A stretch of DNA of 64,000 nt, taken from assembly GCA_013398955.1 (NCBI GenBank), contig VWPU01017405.1, forward strand, positions 62,001-126,000, written 5' to 3'. Positions 51,815 through 64,000 of this stretch are shown piece by piece (position 1 is the stretch's first letter; every line of letters starts with the position of its first letter). Origin of the DNA: Callaeas wilsoni (taxonomy: Eukaryota > Chordata > Aves > Passeriformes > Callaeidae). Below the pieces are notes generated by a model. The model saw only the letters and a list, made by a program, of their open reading frames with translations, was not told the origin of the DNA and did no database searches. A program made the translations under genes and the position numbers.

Positions 51815-54800
51815 GTACTATCCATAAGTGTGATAAAGAATTAATATATTATAATAGCAACAAATAACAACTTTCTGATTAAGTGGTGAAGTACTTAAAA
51901 AATACATTTTGTCCAGAATATATGGAATGGATTCATCGAAATATTTTAACTATTTACTTTTTTCAATCAAACGTGTGGGAGAAAACAGAAATTATTTCAT
52001 TCAGTCTTTAAGCTCCTCTTAATCTAGCTGGATGGCACATGAAGTTTTGATTTTTGTCTCAAATTTAATACATTTTTTGACCCTCAAAAATATTTTGCTG
52101 AGAGTGAGGAGTGAGAGGGTTCATTTAAATATAAAGATGGAACATTGGCAGTTTAGATTATCTTCTTTAATTTTTCTGAAAATCTAATATTTGTTAGAAC
52201 TGAATTTCAGTTCTAATTATGAGCTTTGACATAAGACCAGATTCTGTACATTGCTTTTCAAGAGGAATGAGTAGCTTGATTCAGAGGATTTTGTGAACAA
52301 TCTGACCCTGAAACTTGAAGTTCACACATAATTTCCAGTAATGTGCTGTTAGAATAATTATGGAATCTCTTAAGTGTGTGCAAGGGGGGAAGAGCAGTAA
52401 ACAAGTACCTAGCATGTACTTTTAAGAGCAGGTGTCTTAATCTTCCCTTAAATAAAGCAATAATTTCAGCATATTCTGGTGATTACAGATAATAGTTATT
52501 CAGGTAATATTAGCTTTTTCAGGTGTGGCATCTTGTTCTAGGTGTTGTAACCTGCCGTTTACTCCTTCAGTGTGTTCAAGTTTACTTAGTAATTGCTTTG
52601 CTGAAAAACAGATTATATATTATTTAGCTGTCAGTTGTGTTGGAACAGTGCCAAATAACTCAAACAACCAAATATTAGCCAATAAACATCAGTGAGAACA
52701 CTCATGCATGAAACAAGGATCCAATTTATATTCTTGTTGGATGGTTGTTATTGGAGAGAAGTTCTGAATCAGGTCTTTCTGCCTTTGCCTCATCATCCAA
52801 GTAAGTCATCTGATGGGCTTGAAAATAACTTTGAAATAATAGACAGACAGACCTAGGTTGTCTCAAAAAGATCCTCAAACTATTTTGATGCAAGGGAAAA
52901 CTCCAAACAGCCCTCAGATTGGCAAGGTGCTGTTAGATTAACTGCTCCTGCAGTAGAATTTCAGTGTAAGTTGTTATACTTTCATAAAACTGGTTGGAAA
53001 TGGCCAGTGGTCAGTGTTTGAATGCGAGTCAGACCAGAAGCCCTGTTCAAGCTTCCCTTAGAGCAAAGCAGAGGAATTGTCTGATCCCAGCTTAAGGAAC
53101 AGCTGCCTTACCTTACATTTTTGTTTTTATCCAGCAAAGACAAACTCTTCTGGGGACAGTGGCCAAAACCAAGACTGCACATATGCTCACACTTTGAGGA
53201 AAAAGTTCTCAACCCAAATTTATTATAAGCTACTGATGCTTAAATTTTGCTTAGCAGGAAATCTGGCGTGTTATAGGTGTCAGTGTGTTTCCCTGAGCAG
53301 CAAATCACCCAGGATTTGGAGTACCCGTGTCATGTACCAGCTCTTTGGGATCGGGAAATTCTATCAATGCCTTCAAAACCACAAAGGAAATAAGTGGCAA
53401 GGTAAAGACTGGGAGTAAGTGTCCAGTCTTTAAGCCTAATCCCGCCACTTCTGAAAACCTGCAGACGCCTTGGTTGTACACTTACATGGAGGGCTTGTGA
53501 GGATGAGGCTATTTTGGGTGGAACAACTGAGTGTCTGTACTATCAGGCTGTCTCTTTTCCTGCTCTCCTGAAGTATTCTTCCCTGGAAACCAGCTGGCAG
53601 CAAGGAGCCCATGGCAGGATGGCTGTTTGGTCGAGCAGGTCCTTGCAGCCTCTTGTGAAGTTCATGTTGCAACAGCTTGAGGTCAGTGAGCTGAAAGCAG
53701 GAGTGGAAACTATTTGAAGAGTGTGCTTCCCACCCTTCCCTCCTGCTCTGCTCTGCCTGAAGCAAGTCGTTTGATTCCATATATATTATTTTTCCTGTTG
53801 GAAAATGACTCCCACTCAAAACAGGATTAAGGAGCTTGGCAAAGGGAGGGTAAATTTAATTATAGGACAAACCAACATTCCCTCCCCCAGGAGTCTTGGC
53901 TTCAGTTATCACTTCTGGTGCTTATTCTCTATAAATGGTATCTGTTTGGCCTGCGCTCCTTTTCATCTGATAAGATGACATCTTTTTTACTCCTGTGTTG
54001 TTGCCCTGGTGTACAGATTTCAGTTATTGATGGATTAACATAGGCTGTCATCAGAACAGAGACTGATGCTTTTAACTGTACTGAGATTATGGCATTAGGT
54101 TGAGATCCCATCTGAGTTTAGACACTATGAAGCACTAAATTATGGGGGAAGTCTCTCCAGGCTTTTCCCATTTGATGAAGCAAGACAAGATCTCCATTCA
54201 GGCATAAGGAGGACTGAATAACTTTCTGCACACAAGCATTTTTCTGTCTACAGAAAGAACCTACAGTTACAAAAGTCCTAAGGACTACTGAAAAAAATCT
54301 GGATGTTATACAGAAATACTTAACATGTTGGCCTTGATCCTGCAACAGCTTTACACGTCCTTAGCATTGTGCACAGCAAAGTAAACAAAGTGTTTGTAAC
54401 ATAATGCATTGTTCTGCGATGATTTTGATAATCTTCATAATCATATTAAGTCATGAAGAAAAAAGGGCCACAGGATACAGGGCATGCTTGTAGCTGACAG
54501 AGTTCTTCCTTGTCTTCAAGTAGCCTGGGTTGAAACCTGCATTATCTCAGCTTTTTCTGTCTGTAAACAGAAGACACCTGTGGAATACTTTTCATGCCGT
54601 CTCTGCAAAGAAGTTGTCTTCATTAAGCAGATATGGTTGACAGATTTCACAGCTGGATAGATCTTATCATTATCTCCAGCCTTCAGTAAAGCTTGTCTTG
54701 ATGTGTATCTACTACTGAAAAGTAGTCATGGTTAACAGAAGTGTTACAAAGCAGCAAAGCAATAACAAATTCGGAAAAAAGGGAACATGGGCAATGAATG

Positions 54801-55173
54801 ACACAAAAAGGGGTGAAAGAAGGTCAAGAAAAAATCAGAAGAGGAATTTAAACATTGCCTGATGGATCTTGAATGGTTTTCCATTTCAGTGTACTGCCAA
54901 TGAAAGATCATGGTCTTACCCATCAGCTGCTATTTGGCCTGTAATATTTTTGGTGCAAACCCCACCTGTTTAAGAAAGATCAGTCCCCATGCCAGCTGCA
55001 GAACTGAACTGGCAGCAGAGCTGGAGAAGGGTGACCTGCACCTTATAGTCCTGGGAATGAACAGATATCAGAGGGCTTTTAGCTCTGAGAAGAGCTTTAA
55101 GCCTGAGGAACGCCTCACATGGCTCTTCTGTGTTTCTTTGGCTTGCTCTAGGGCTGCTTGAGCTAATGAATAA

Positions 55174-55200
55174 CTACTGTATTCCTCATGAATACAGTAG
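55174..55200. repeat. Perfect 11-bp inverted repeat (hairpin)
   Basis: CTACTGTATTC and GAATACAGTAG are exact reverse complements separated by CTCAT. The stem is too short for a microRNA precursor by itself, and no family is recognised. Confidence 0.9.
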
Positions 55201-58200
55201 AATTTAGCAAAGTTGTTGCTAACTGCTGACTAGGAAGCAGAATTTCTGTCTACAGCTTTCATCCTGAATGAAAGCAAAAGGAATTTTAGCCAAAAGAAGT
55301 AATCAGACTTCGTTTCATTCTTATCAGAATATTTGATAAGGTTTCTATGGTTATTTCTACTAACCCAAATTTAAAAAGTGACATGGTTCAATCTTGTAAG
55401 TGTGAAAAGACATTTCTTGTGGGATATTTTAATTTAATCAAATCTGAGTTTTTCATTGGAGAAGCCATTGTGTATGGTCTTTTTTGATCATTGTAAGCTG
55501 AGATATTTCAAAATGCTGTTGTAATTTAAGAAAATAAGACTTTAGATTAGTGGTGTTCTGGTTCAGAGGTTCTGCTATCCAGCACCAAATGTGCTGAGCA
55601 GGAAAAGAAAGAAAATGACAAAAGTAACTTTGTGGGTTCTTTTGTATACATTAAAAAACCCAAACCAAACAACTCCACTCCAGAACACTTTAACAACAAG
55701 AAACTATTTTTTGCTATCTTCATTTGCCACAAGAGGACTTACAGTCCTTACAGGGTAATTTCCTATCAGCTTTGTTGGGTGCTTTGTGTTTTACAATTGT
55801 AGAATTAATTTAAAGTTTTTATTTGAATTTGAAACTTGACTAATCTGAGAGTGTTTAACATTCCTGTTTCAATGAATGAATACTTGAGACAAAACTCATT
55901 TTAGTAAACCTCATTTTATTTCTTTCTTCCTTGTACCCCATTTTTATCTTCTGTTTCCATATTTCAAACCAAATAGCCACAGTTCTTCATATTTACACTG
56001 TAGTAAATGCTTCCTCACATATAGTAATTACTGTAGAACTAAAATTATGCAAATTAGAAGGAAGGAAATATCTACTGTTTCTTTGTGTGGTGGAGCATTA
56101 AAAGTGTGGATGAGTTGAGTTTCATTAGTTTTGTTACCAGGAAGGTATTGGGAACTCTGAATTAAAGAATGCTGCTCACTGGGACGTGCAGTGTATTTTC
56201 TTACTTTTAGGTATTTGAGACAAGAGAAGGATGAGTCTTAAATGTTATCAATATCACTGGCTCATTAATACTGATCCTTCAAAAGTCGTATGATATAAGC
56301 AGGGTTATAAGATGTCTAGGTTCTGGTCTTGGCTTGCCCCAGGCTTCATCCATCAGTACATCTTTCAGTGCTTGTACTTCATTTATGAACCTACAATACT
56401 TCTTTTTCCTCACAGATTTTTTCTTTTGGCATCTTCATGTGTGCTGTTCTTAACATGTAATGAGGGGTTCTTCTGTTGGCTGGCCATGAGTAGAGACCTT
56501 GCTGGGGCTGGTTCTGGTTCCTCTCTTTCTTTCCATCTGATGTTCCCCTGGAGTGGGATTGGTTTAGCAGGAATTGTCTTCTGAGGAAGACAGGAACTGG
56601 ATGACAAAATACAGAAATTTGTTGTATTTATTTCCAAGAGGTAAGCTCCTAAATACATTTCTCATTTGAACTGAGCTGTTATTGGCCAAGAAGGCCATCA
56701 GACACAGTCTGTAATGAATCCTCTGTGTCTTATTACATATCCTTGCAAATGGGCAAAATCTGGCCTTGCTGTGTGACTTGGGTGCTCATGATGCAGTGAT
56801 GCTCATGTGGGTAAAAAGTCTTGCTTAAATACAGATGATTATAAGTTAATCTGAAATATGTCATAGGAAGCTTGTGGAGCAGGCCAATCCAACAATTTAT
56901 TTCTAGCTAATCTAAGGATTTGTATGGCAGCTGAATGTGGGGCCCCCCAAGGCTCCTGTGCTGGGCAACAGAGGCACTCAGCAAAAATACACTGAAAATT
57001 GCAATTCAGAACAAAGGAACAAATAGAAATAACAATGTGATCTGAGGGCAGAGGTCTGAGGAATTGCTGTTGCTCTCTAATGCCAAAGAGAGTAATCGCC
57101 CTAAGTCCATATCTGCCAAACCCCATTTGAGCAGAAGTGAATGACACCTGTGATTTGGCTATTGAAAATATTTGCTTCTGTTTTTGCTGTGCCTGAATGT
57201 AGGTTATCTCATGGTCATGGTCATGAACTGTGAACCATGATCATGATTTAAAAGCCAGGAAGTATTCTTATCAACACTGGGACTTTCTTTAAGTGCCAAG
57301 GTGTAAAGTTTTGTAAAAAGTACAACATTGAATACATATGTATAGCTGTAGTGTACATTTATACACCTTAGTCCAGTGGGATCAAATATCAGACATGTAA
57401 AAAATATCATTATCTGGGGACAGAACATCTCTCTGTTACAATAAGTGCAGGATATGTCTTTCTTTTCTGTGCCTTTTAAAGCGTGTCTTGAACGGAATGA
57501 TATTTACTGAAGTTATTCTAAATGCACTGAAGCTGCCAGCAGACTTTCAGCAGCAGTGCTGATGGTGTTTCACTCTGGTGACTCAGGGCTCCAGCAGATG
57601 AGCTGACAGCCACGCTGCGCTGCTCAGGGGACAGGTTTTGTGTCGCAGACTGCTGTTAGGAGCAGCACTCAAGGGTATCCTTTTCTGCCAGCCCTGCAGA
57701 AGTAGAACACAGCACTCTCCCTCCAGTCCTGCAGAAGGCCTTGTCAGAGATGTGCACAAGCAGAGCGGGAGGCTGCAGAGGAAACCTTAGGGACCTGCCA
57801 GTCCTGGTGAATAGATAACCTGCAGGTAGGAAAGGAACTTTAGGTTCCACTGCTGCTAGTTCAGTGCAAAGCCTAAGCACTCCAAAGGTCTAAGTTCAGT
57901 GGGCTTAATGCAGACAGAACTGAGAAGAGCTAGCACTAAAACCACCTTGGTCTAATTCTCAATGTTGTTGTAAATTCATTATATTCTTTAACCCTTTTAA
58001 ATTGAGGTTGCAGGCCGTAAACAGATATGAACATTTCCTTACCTGTTTCAAGTTCCCTTTGGAGCCATGTCTGGTTGCTTTGGATTTTTTTTAGTGCAGC
58101 AGTAATACAAATAACCCAGATGAGAAAATAAAATCTGCAATAAAAATGTGTGACTCTCTGAAGGCTGGGTGCAAACTACTAACAGCTGGTATCCATAAAA

Positions 58201-59200
58201 AATGCCATGATTATGCTATATAGAAGATTTATGGTTCTGTCTGGTATCATCAGACATCTGAATTTTTTTTCTCTGTGGAGAGCACTGAATTCTTAGATTA
58301 AGGGTCAGTTTTCTTCCAGAAAGCAGAGGGAGAAGCACTGTGCCATTCTTACTACGCTGGAGAAAGGCTGCTCTCTAGTGTTCAGTGGCGGGGTAATTCG
58401 GGGAAATGCCAGAGTCAAGCATTCTGCACATCGCAGCAGGCAGGCAGCGCTCGGGTCTGATTTAGGCGTGTTTGACTTGCAGAGGCAGTAACAATTTGAT
58501 GAAGAACATTCAGTGGCTATATCTGCCGAGAATCTGAGACACTTTGCTATTTCTTCTTGATTTTTTTGCCATATACTTGATGGCAATCCATCTCTGAATG
58601 ATTAGCAAAAGCCAGATTCTCCTGCCAGTCTCAACTGGTTGCTGGAATGCGACGGGTAGGTGTGGGCTATGCCACGATGTTATTTTATATTTTAAATAGC
58701 AGCAAGCAAAAAGAAAAGCAAAATTATCACATCATTCCTGGAAGTGTTGACAGGGATTATAAATTGTGTGCTTGAGCAATTGTTTGCATCAAGGCAGAGA
58801 GGCAGAGCTCCAGGGGAATCAGAAGTTAAGCAATTCTAGCAGAAGGAAACCTGTCACAGTCAAAGACCTAAATACATTTTCACTTACTTTCTGCATTGCC
58901 CTCTGCAGGATGTGATTCTGCTTGGTCCAAGCATTTTACTATTTGGTGCTACGTTGATGGCTATGAATTGATATGAATAAACAAGTTAAGGATAAAAACA
59001 AGAAATATTTATTAAGTAATAGCCTATAACTGGCACACAGGTCTTGGATCACTATTTCTCTACCCTGCTGTGGGGCCAGGGGCATTTAGAGGCTCAAACA
59101 GAAATTAAGCTGAGTTTAGTGGAGTGATAAATTGTGCACAAGGGTACATTTGCCTTGTGCTCAATTCCAGTGCATCAGTCTGCTTCTCCCATGACTTCTC

Positions 59201-59232
59201 ATTACTAATGAATTACCATGCATTAACTAATC
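59201..59232. promoter_or_regulatory. Homeodomain core-motif cluster
   Basis: Within about 32 bases there are five TAAT/ATTA cores, including TAATGAATTA at 59206-59215, which has the paired-homeodomain P2 spacing (TAAT-N2-ATTA). It is a candidate binding element in the PAX3 downstream desert. Function is inference. Confidence 0.25.
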
Positions 59233-62200
59233 TGGTGGTGTTTAATATCATACTCAGTGATGCTTCATAATACCTTCTGGATAAACTGAGGTTATTGCTG
59301 TGGCTTCTGCATCCAAATACAGATACACAGAACCATAGGGAGTGTGATTGGTAGCGGCAGCTCATTCCTGTCCGATGTTGCCTAAACTGTAATGGAAAAC
59401 CTCCAAGGAATGAAACACCACAATATCTTGTCTCTTGGTTATCTATTAATTATCCCCACCATTGTAAAGATTTTCCTAATGGCTAACTGAAGTCATCTTT
59501 GCTATACATTAAGTCTACTACTGCCTGCAGATGTAAAGATGGGATTATTCTCTCCGTTTTACCAGCAGTCTTTGCAGCAACCTGTCTGAGAATATCTGAG
59601 ACATTATCCCATGTGTGAGTGAGCTTTATCAAGCCAAATAGCCAGGATGAACAATTAGGCTGATCAAGTCAGACAGCCAGGTCTATATGTACCTCACTAG
59701 AGTCCTACTTATGCAATGAGAGTAGTGTTTAAAACTTTCCTTATAGAGAAAATACTGTATGGTTTTAACGGAAAAGACACATCCTTTGTAACTGGCTGTG
59801 TTGCTTTCCCCCTTTTTTCCTCATTTTTCTTGTTTTTCCTCTTAATTTTATTTTTTTTTAATAACTTGTACTAAAATGGTAAAAGAAGTGGCTAAAATGA
59901 TCACTGGAACTCCTTACCTAGTGCCAAATCCAGCACTTTAAAAGCTGTGCTTATTGGAAGGATGTTAGCTGAAGGAGTAATGGTTTTCCATCTGGGATGC
60001 TAGTGTGTAAGGTAAGTTAGAGATTGGAGGTCTGAGGTGAAACTGTAAACATGCCTGTGATTATGTCTGTAGAGGGGAGTATAAGAGTGGGCTCTTATAT
60101 TAGGACAAGCCAAGGAAACCTGCAAATTGATCTAGAAACAGATATGTTTGCTTTCAGCTCATTTGTTGTTTGGAACAGATTAAAACCAGCAAATCTGTCC
60201 TTTTGAGAAAACAGAGCTGGTCAAACTGCAGCTTGGTTCAAGTGAAGCAAAGAATTCATGCAGAGCTAGCGTATTCCTGGCTCCCTGCCCACAGAGAATT
60301 GAGGAATCACTTTCTGATCATTTCAGTTTTTGCCCTGCAGGCTCTGATGGCATCAACATATATGTAATTCAAAAATACAAGTATCTTTGAGAGAAGAATT
60401 CACAGGGAAAAGCTATTTCCCACTGCTTTCCTCCTTGCTTGGATGGATGTCCCAGGGAGTCAGCCAGGTGCAAAATCCCAGCCTGCAGAGCTATGTAGGG
60501 AGGGAATTCCTGCTGCTGCCTGACAGCTGGAAAAGCAGAAGGCAGCGAAGGTTGCTAAGGCTGGCCCTCCTACTGGAGGGAGCCTGAGGAGTTTGGACTT
60601 GTTGGGTAAGTAATGCAGAAGCAGAGCTCTGGGAGAGCACGTCAGAGCAGCTGCAGGGAGTATAGAGTATCTTTACCAAAACAGAGCAAATGTTCTGCTG
60701 AAATGAGTTGACTAATAATTTCCCTCTGTCCTGGTTTCCCACGCACATAGTCAGTTTTCTCCCCGAGTTTTCCTGGCCTGGCTGATGTTGGTGCCAGCCA
60801 TCAGCAAGGCTGACTCTTTGTCTTTCTGCATTTGGAGAAAATAAGTTTTCTGTTCACTTGTTTTCAGGAGGTGGAGGGTGAATCTGATGCTCCTCAAGCA
60901 GTCTAGTCCAGCCCAGACAGAGAAAAAAGAGGACCCTGACCCTGCTGGTGCTGTGTGTGGCAGCTGGCAAAGCTGCTGTCATTGCTGGCTTTGGAGGTAA
61001 TTGGGTTTTCATACACAATTTCAATGATTCTTTAGAGTCAGGGAAGCCACTGAGCAAAGATGATATATCAGAAGGAGCAAAAGCCTGGCTTATCCTAAGT
61101 AGGATATGTGATAATTTTCTTTTTCATTTCAAGGATGAGAGAGTATGTGGAATTAGTGGATGGTGCCATTAGAATTAGCAGTTCTATGTCTCAGTGAGTG
61201 TTTGGTGGGGAATGTGCCAGGAGGAAAATGTTTACTTCTGGTATAATTAGAAAAGCAATCTGCAGAAAATCTGAAGATATCTGGCTTCAAATTAGTTCCA
61301 GACTCTTTTGCTGCCTCTTGAAACCATTATCTGTCCATGGAATAGAGTCCAAGCACTGTATTTGATTCACCATGTGTCAGAAGTGTGGAAAATAAAAAAC
61401 GATGCAGAAAGCATGGGAGGTGTGTATCAGGAATGTCTTGGTTTGCACTCAGTGTAACCTGGGAATCTTCTGCAGTCCATGGGGAAAAGTGTGGGCCAAA
61501 GGGGATTCACCACAGAGTGAGTATGGACTACAGGGAATTCTGTTTTCTTAGGCAAATTGTTTACCACATCTGCCAGGTGCTGACTGTTGAGGAGCAGAGG
61601 TCAGTGGTAGCACCACAGCAGCATGGAATTTGAGAAGGATGCGCTCTCTAGACACTGCTCTCTCCATTGTGCAGGCTCTGGTGACACCTGATTGTGCGGA
61701 ACTGTAAAAGGAATCCAACAGTTCCTTAGTAAGGGAACATTTTATCTAAATAAATCAACAGCCCCTATGGCGATGTGTATGTAACCCTTTTTTTACCCTA
61801 TACATAGATTGAGAGGGGGAGCTTGCTCTCAGTTTACTGTTTTCTAAACACACAAAACACCTGTTTTCTCTCTATTTAAGCAAAAAAGGTTCATAAACTA
61901 ATCCATAGGGTAAAATCTTGGTTTATGCTGAGATCTAATCAAATGCCTCTGCAGATGTGGTCTGTGATGAATGGACTTGAGATAATACCTTAGTATCATC
62001 AGAGTAATTTGTGTCATGAAGTCAAAACCCCACTGAAGTCCAGTTTAGCTCTTAATTTGAAGGTGCATACAGAATTTGGGCACTGTACAAGGCTTGCATT
62101 CAGCCTGTCAATAAAGCATACATAATATTTTCATCTGATCCTACTGAAGACTATTCTTTCACCTCCACAGCTAAACAAGAAACAAATGGCCAAAATTAGA

Positions 62201-64000
62201 ATTTAGTGTTTAACTACTGAACAAATATGTATAAATAATGTTCCTTTCTGTTGCTTGTAGTTCTAAACATAATGCTTGAGATTACACCAACCATCAAAGT
62301 TCTGCTCTGATATTTTTATTATTATATTTGATATTTTCTGTTTTAATCAAGCATAAAGGTCAATTGATTTAATTTCTGTTGACAGTGGAGATATGGTTTA
62401 ATTTGCTGTTCAGTAAGATATTAAAACGTGATAGCATTTCAAGAAGTACCTACAGAAAAAAAAATTCCAGGTGAAAGGACATAGTCTTGATATTTTTTCT
62501 TACTTAATCTTGCTCATTTTGATCATTTTACATAGTTAAATGCCAGTGCTTACATATTTAAATACACAGAAACATTGCAATGATTAATAATGCTGTGTTA
62601 ATGAGAAGAAAAATGTAGATGCATTTTGGTTTTCCAAGTAATTGGAGCGAAAAAAAGAACTAAATTCTCCAGTGACTCAAATACTTCTTGTAATTTGAAA
62701 CATATTTATCTGGAAAATGTGTTATTGGCACATTTATAATAAATCTATGGTTATTATTTTAGACAGGCAAGTTTTTGGCTCAATTTCTGATAGAAATTAA
62801 AGATCTATCAATGTTTACGATCTAGGGTATTTTTTTTCTATATTGGTGATTTAAAATTACTTTTTAACCTGTATCATTATGGAGAGACCTTCCTTCCTGC
62901 TTTTCCAATTAAAATTTGGATTGCTTTAAATGGATTTAGAGTTAATATAATTTTTGAGAAGCAAAAATAATATGCACATTTTTAAGTTAGAAAAGATGTG
63001 AGCACTGATGCAGCAAAGAGCTGCTCAAATATTTTTCTGCTGCATCTGGGATTTTGGCTTAACATCAGGAATCCTGATACATTTCTGCACTTCTGCAGTC
63101 TGAAAAATTGGGAAGGAAATTCATAGGAGTGAGCTCTGTGAACTAGCACTGTTGTGAAACAGACAATTTTGTACTTCTGCCCTGGCTGGAATGATGGTTT
63201 CATACCTTTATTTCAGTAATTGGAGTAAATAGAGAACAGCAGAAACACTATTGAGGGGTGCAGTACAAGGGAATGACCTTGTCAGGACAGTTCTGAACAC
63301 AACAAAAGCCTCTGCTGCACTGTTTTGTAAGCTGTTGGATGGCACGTCCAGGTGAATGCTGGAAAGCTGTCTTTGCACAAATCAGTATTTTCTCTATATG
63401 TTACTTGGAAGTATTTCTGACGACAGTAAAAAGGAGTATTTGCCTTGGGTTGTTTTCATAAAGATTGTGGTAGTTTTTTAGTTCTTCTATTTTTAAGTTA
63501 ATTCGATTCAATTAGAAAGATTTTCTTGACAGTGTCTACAATTAAGTTTTTAGCTTGTAGGCACTGCCTTCTGGAAGTTGTAGTTTTTCAGTGCATGGAA
63601 GAAAATGGAGACTGATGACAAGAAATGCACTAATTTCTCTAAAGTTTTTTGAGAGGAGTGTAGCAGGGTGCTCTGGGAAAGAGGAAGTTTGCTTTGGAAA
63701 GCTAATGGTTGGGATGAAAATTGTCTGTTTGTTTATGGAACTTGATGCTCAAGAGTCATGACTCAGTATAAGGTTAAGTCAGTTCATCAAAATACCAATG
63801 AAATACATGGATTTAAGAAATGTCAATTTCTTGTTTTTCATGAAATATCAGAGCACGACACCACTTCAAAAACAGTGTATTCACGTTTTCTTGACAAGCA
63901 GTATTATGCAAGATGTAGAGAATATGGACCTTTTGGGATCCTGTTTTGGGAGTGCAGCAAGATAGCAAAACCTTTAGCGTGTCCATAGAACTGGAAATTC

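Larger units (their letters stand above)
51815..64000. other. Intergenic desert, distal part
   Basis: No gene is recognised to the end of the window. It contains a perfect 11-bp inverted repeat at 55174-55200 and a TAAT/ATTA cluster at 59201-59232. EPHA4, the next gene expected downstream of PAX3 by human synteny, is not reached. Confidence 0.6.

Noticed and set aside
51815..64000. Search for EPHA4 exons, the next gene expected downstream
   Set aside because: No kinase, SAM or ephrin-receptor ectodomain exon was recognised. The window probably ends within the desert.

Overview
This window is vertebrate nuclear DNA, almost certainly from a bird and probably a songbird. It holds the 3' end of PAX3 on the + strand, a CR1 LINE 3' tail at about 14.6 kb, and two solo-LTR-like insertions of a kind I associate from memory with passerine genomes. 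The sequence is AT-rich, intron-rich and gene-poor. The species cannot be named from sequence alone.

PAX3 occupies the first ~13.4 kb. The window opens in the last bases of the intron before exon 7 (human numbering). Exon 7 (154-368), exon 8 (11035-11281) and the short last exon 9 (11796-11830) are intact, with canonical GT/AG sites and matching phases. Together they encode the Pro/Ser/Thr-rich transactivation domain and the C-terminal ending AFHYLKPDIA. Intron 7 is 10,666 bp and intron 8 is 514 bp. A 3' UTR of about 1.1-1.6 kb follows, with several AATAAA signals and two seed matches for miR-1/miR-206, the muscle microRNAs known to repress Pax3.

About 9.4 kb downstream of PAX3, same strand, an intact 108-codon ORF (22841-23167) encodes a KCNE-family single-pass potassium-channel beta subunit. 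A 3' splice site lies one base before the ATG, as expected for KCNE genes whose whole CDS sits in the last exon. It does not match KCNE1-5 in my memory of them and is the most interesting item here: a candidate sixth KCNE paralogue.

The remaining ~41 kb shows no other gene I can support. It looks like the start of the gene desert that, in human, separates PAX3 from EPHA4. It contains microsatellites, a solo LTR with a 4-bp target duplication (30538-31301), a second LTR-like element (51452-51814), a small CpG-rich patch near 50.3-50.6 kb, and several short AT-rich motif clusters that could be conserved regulatory elements. The other open frames look like chance ORFs.
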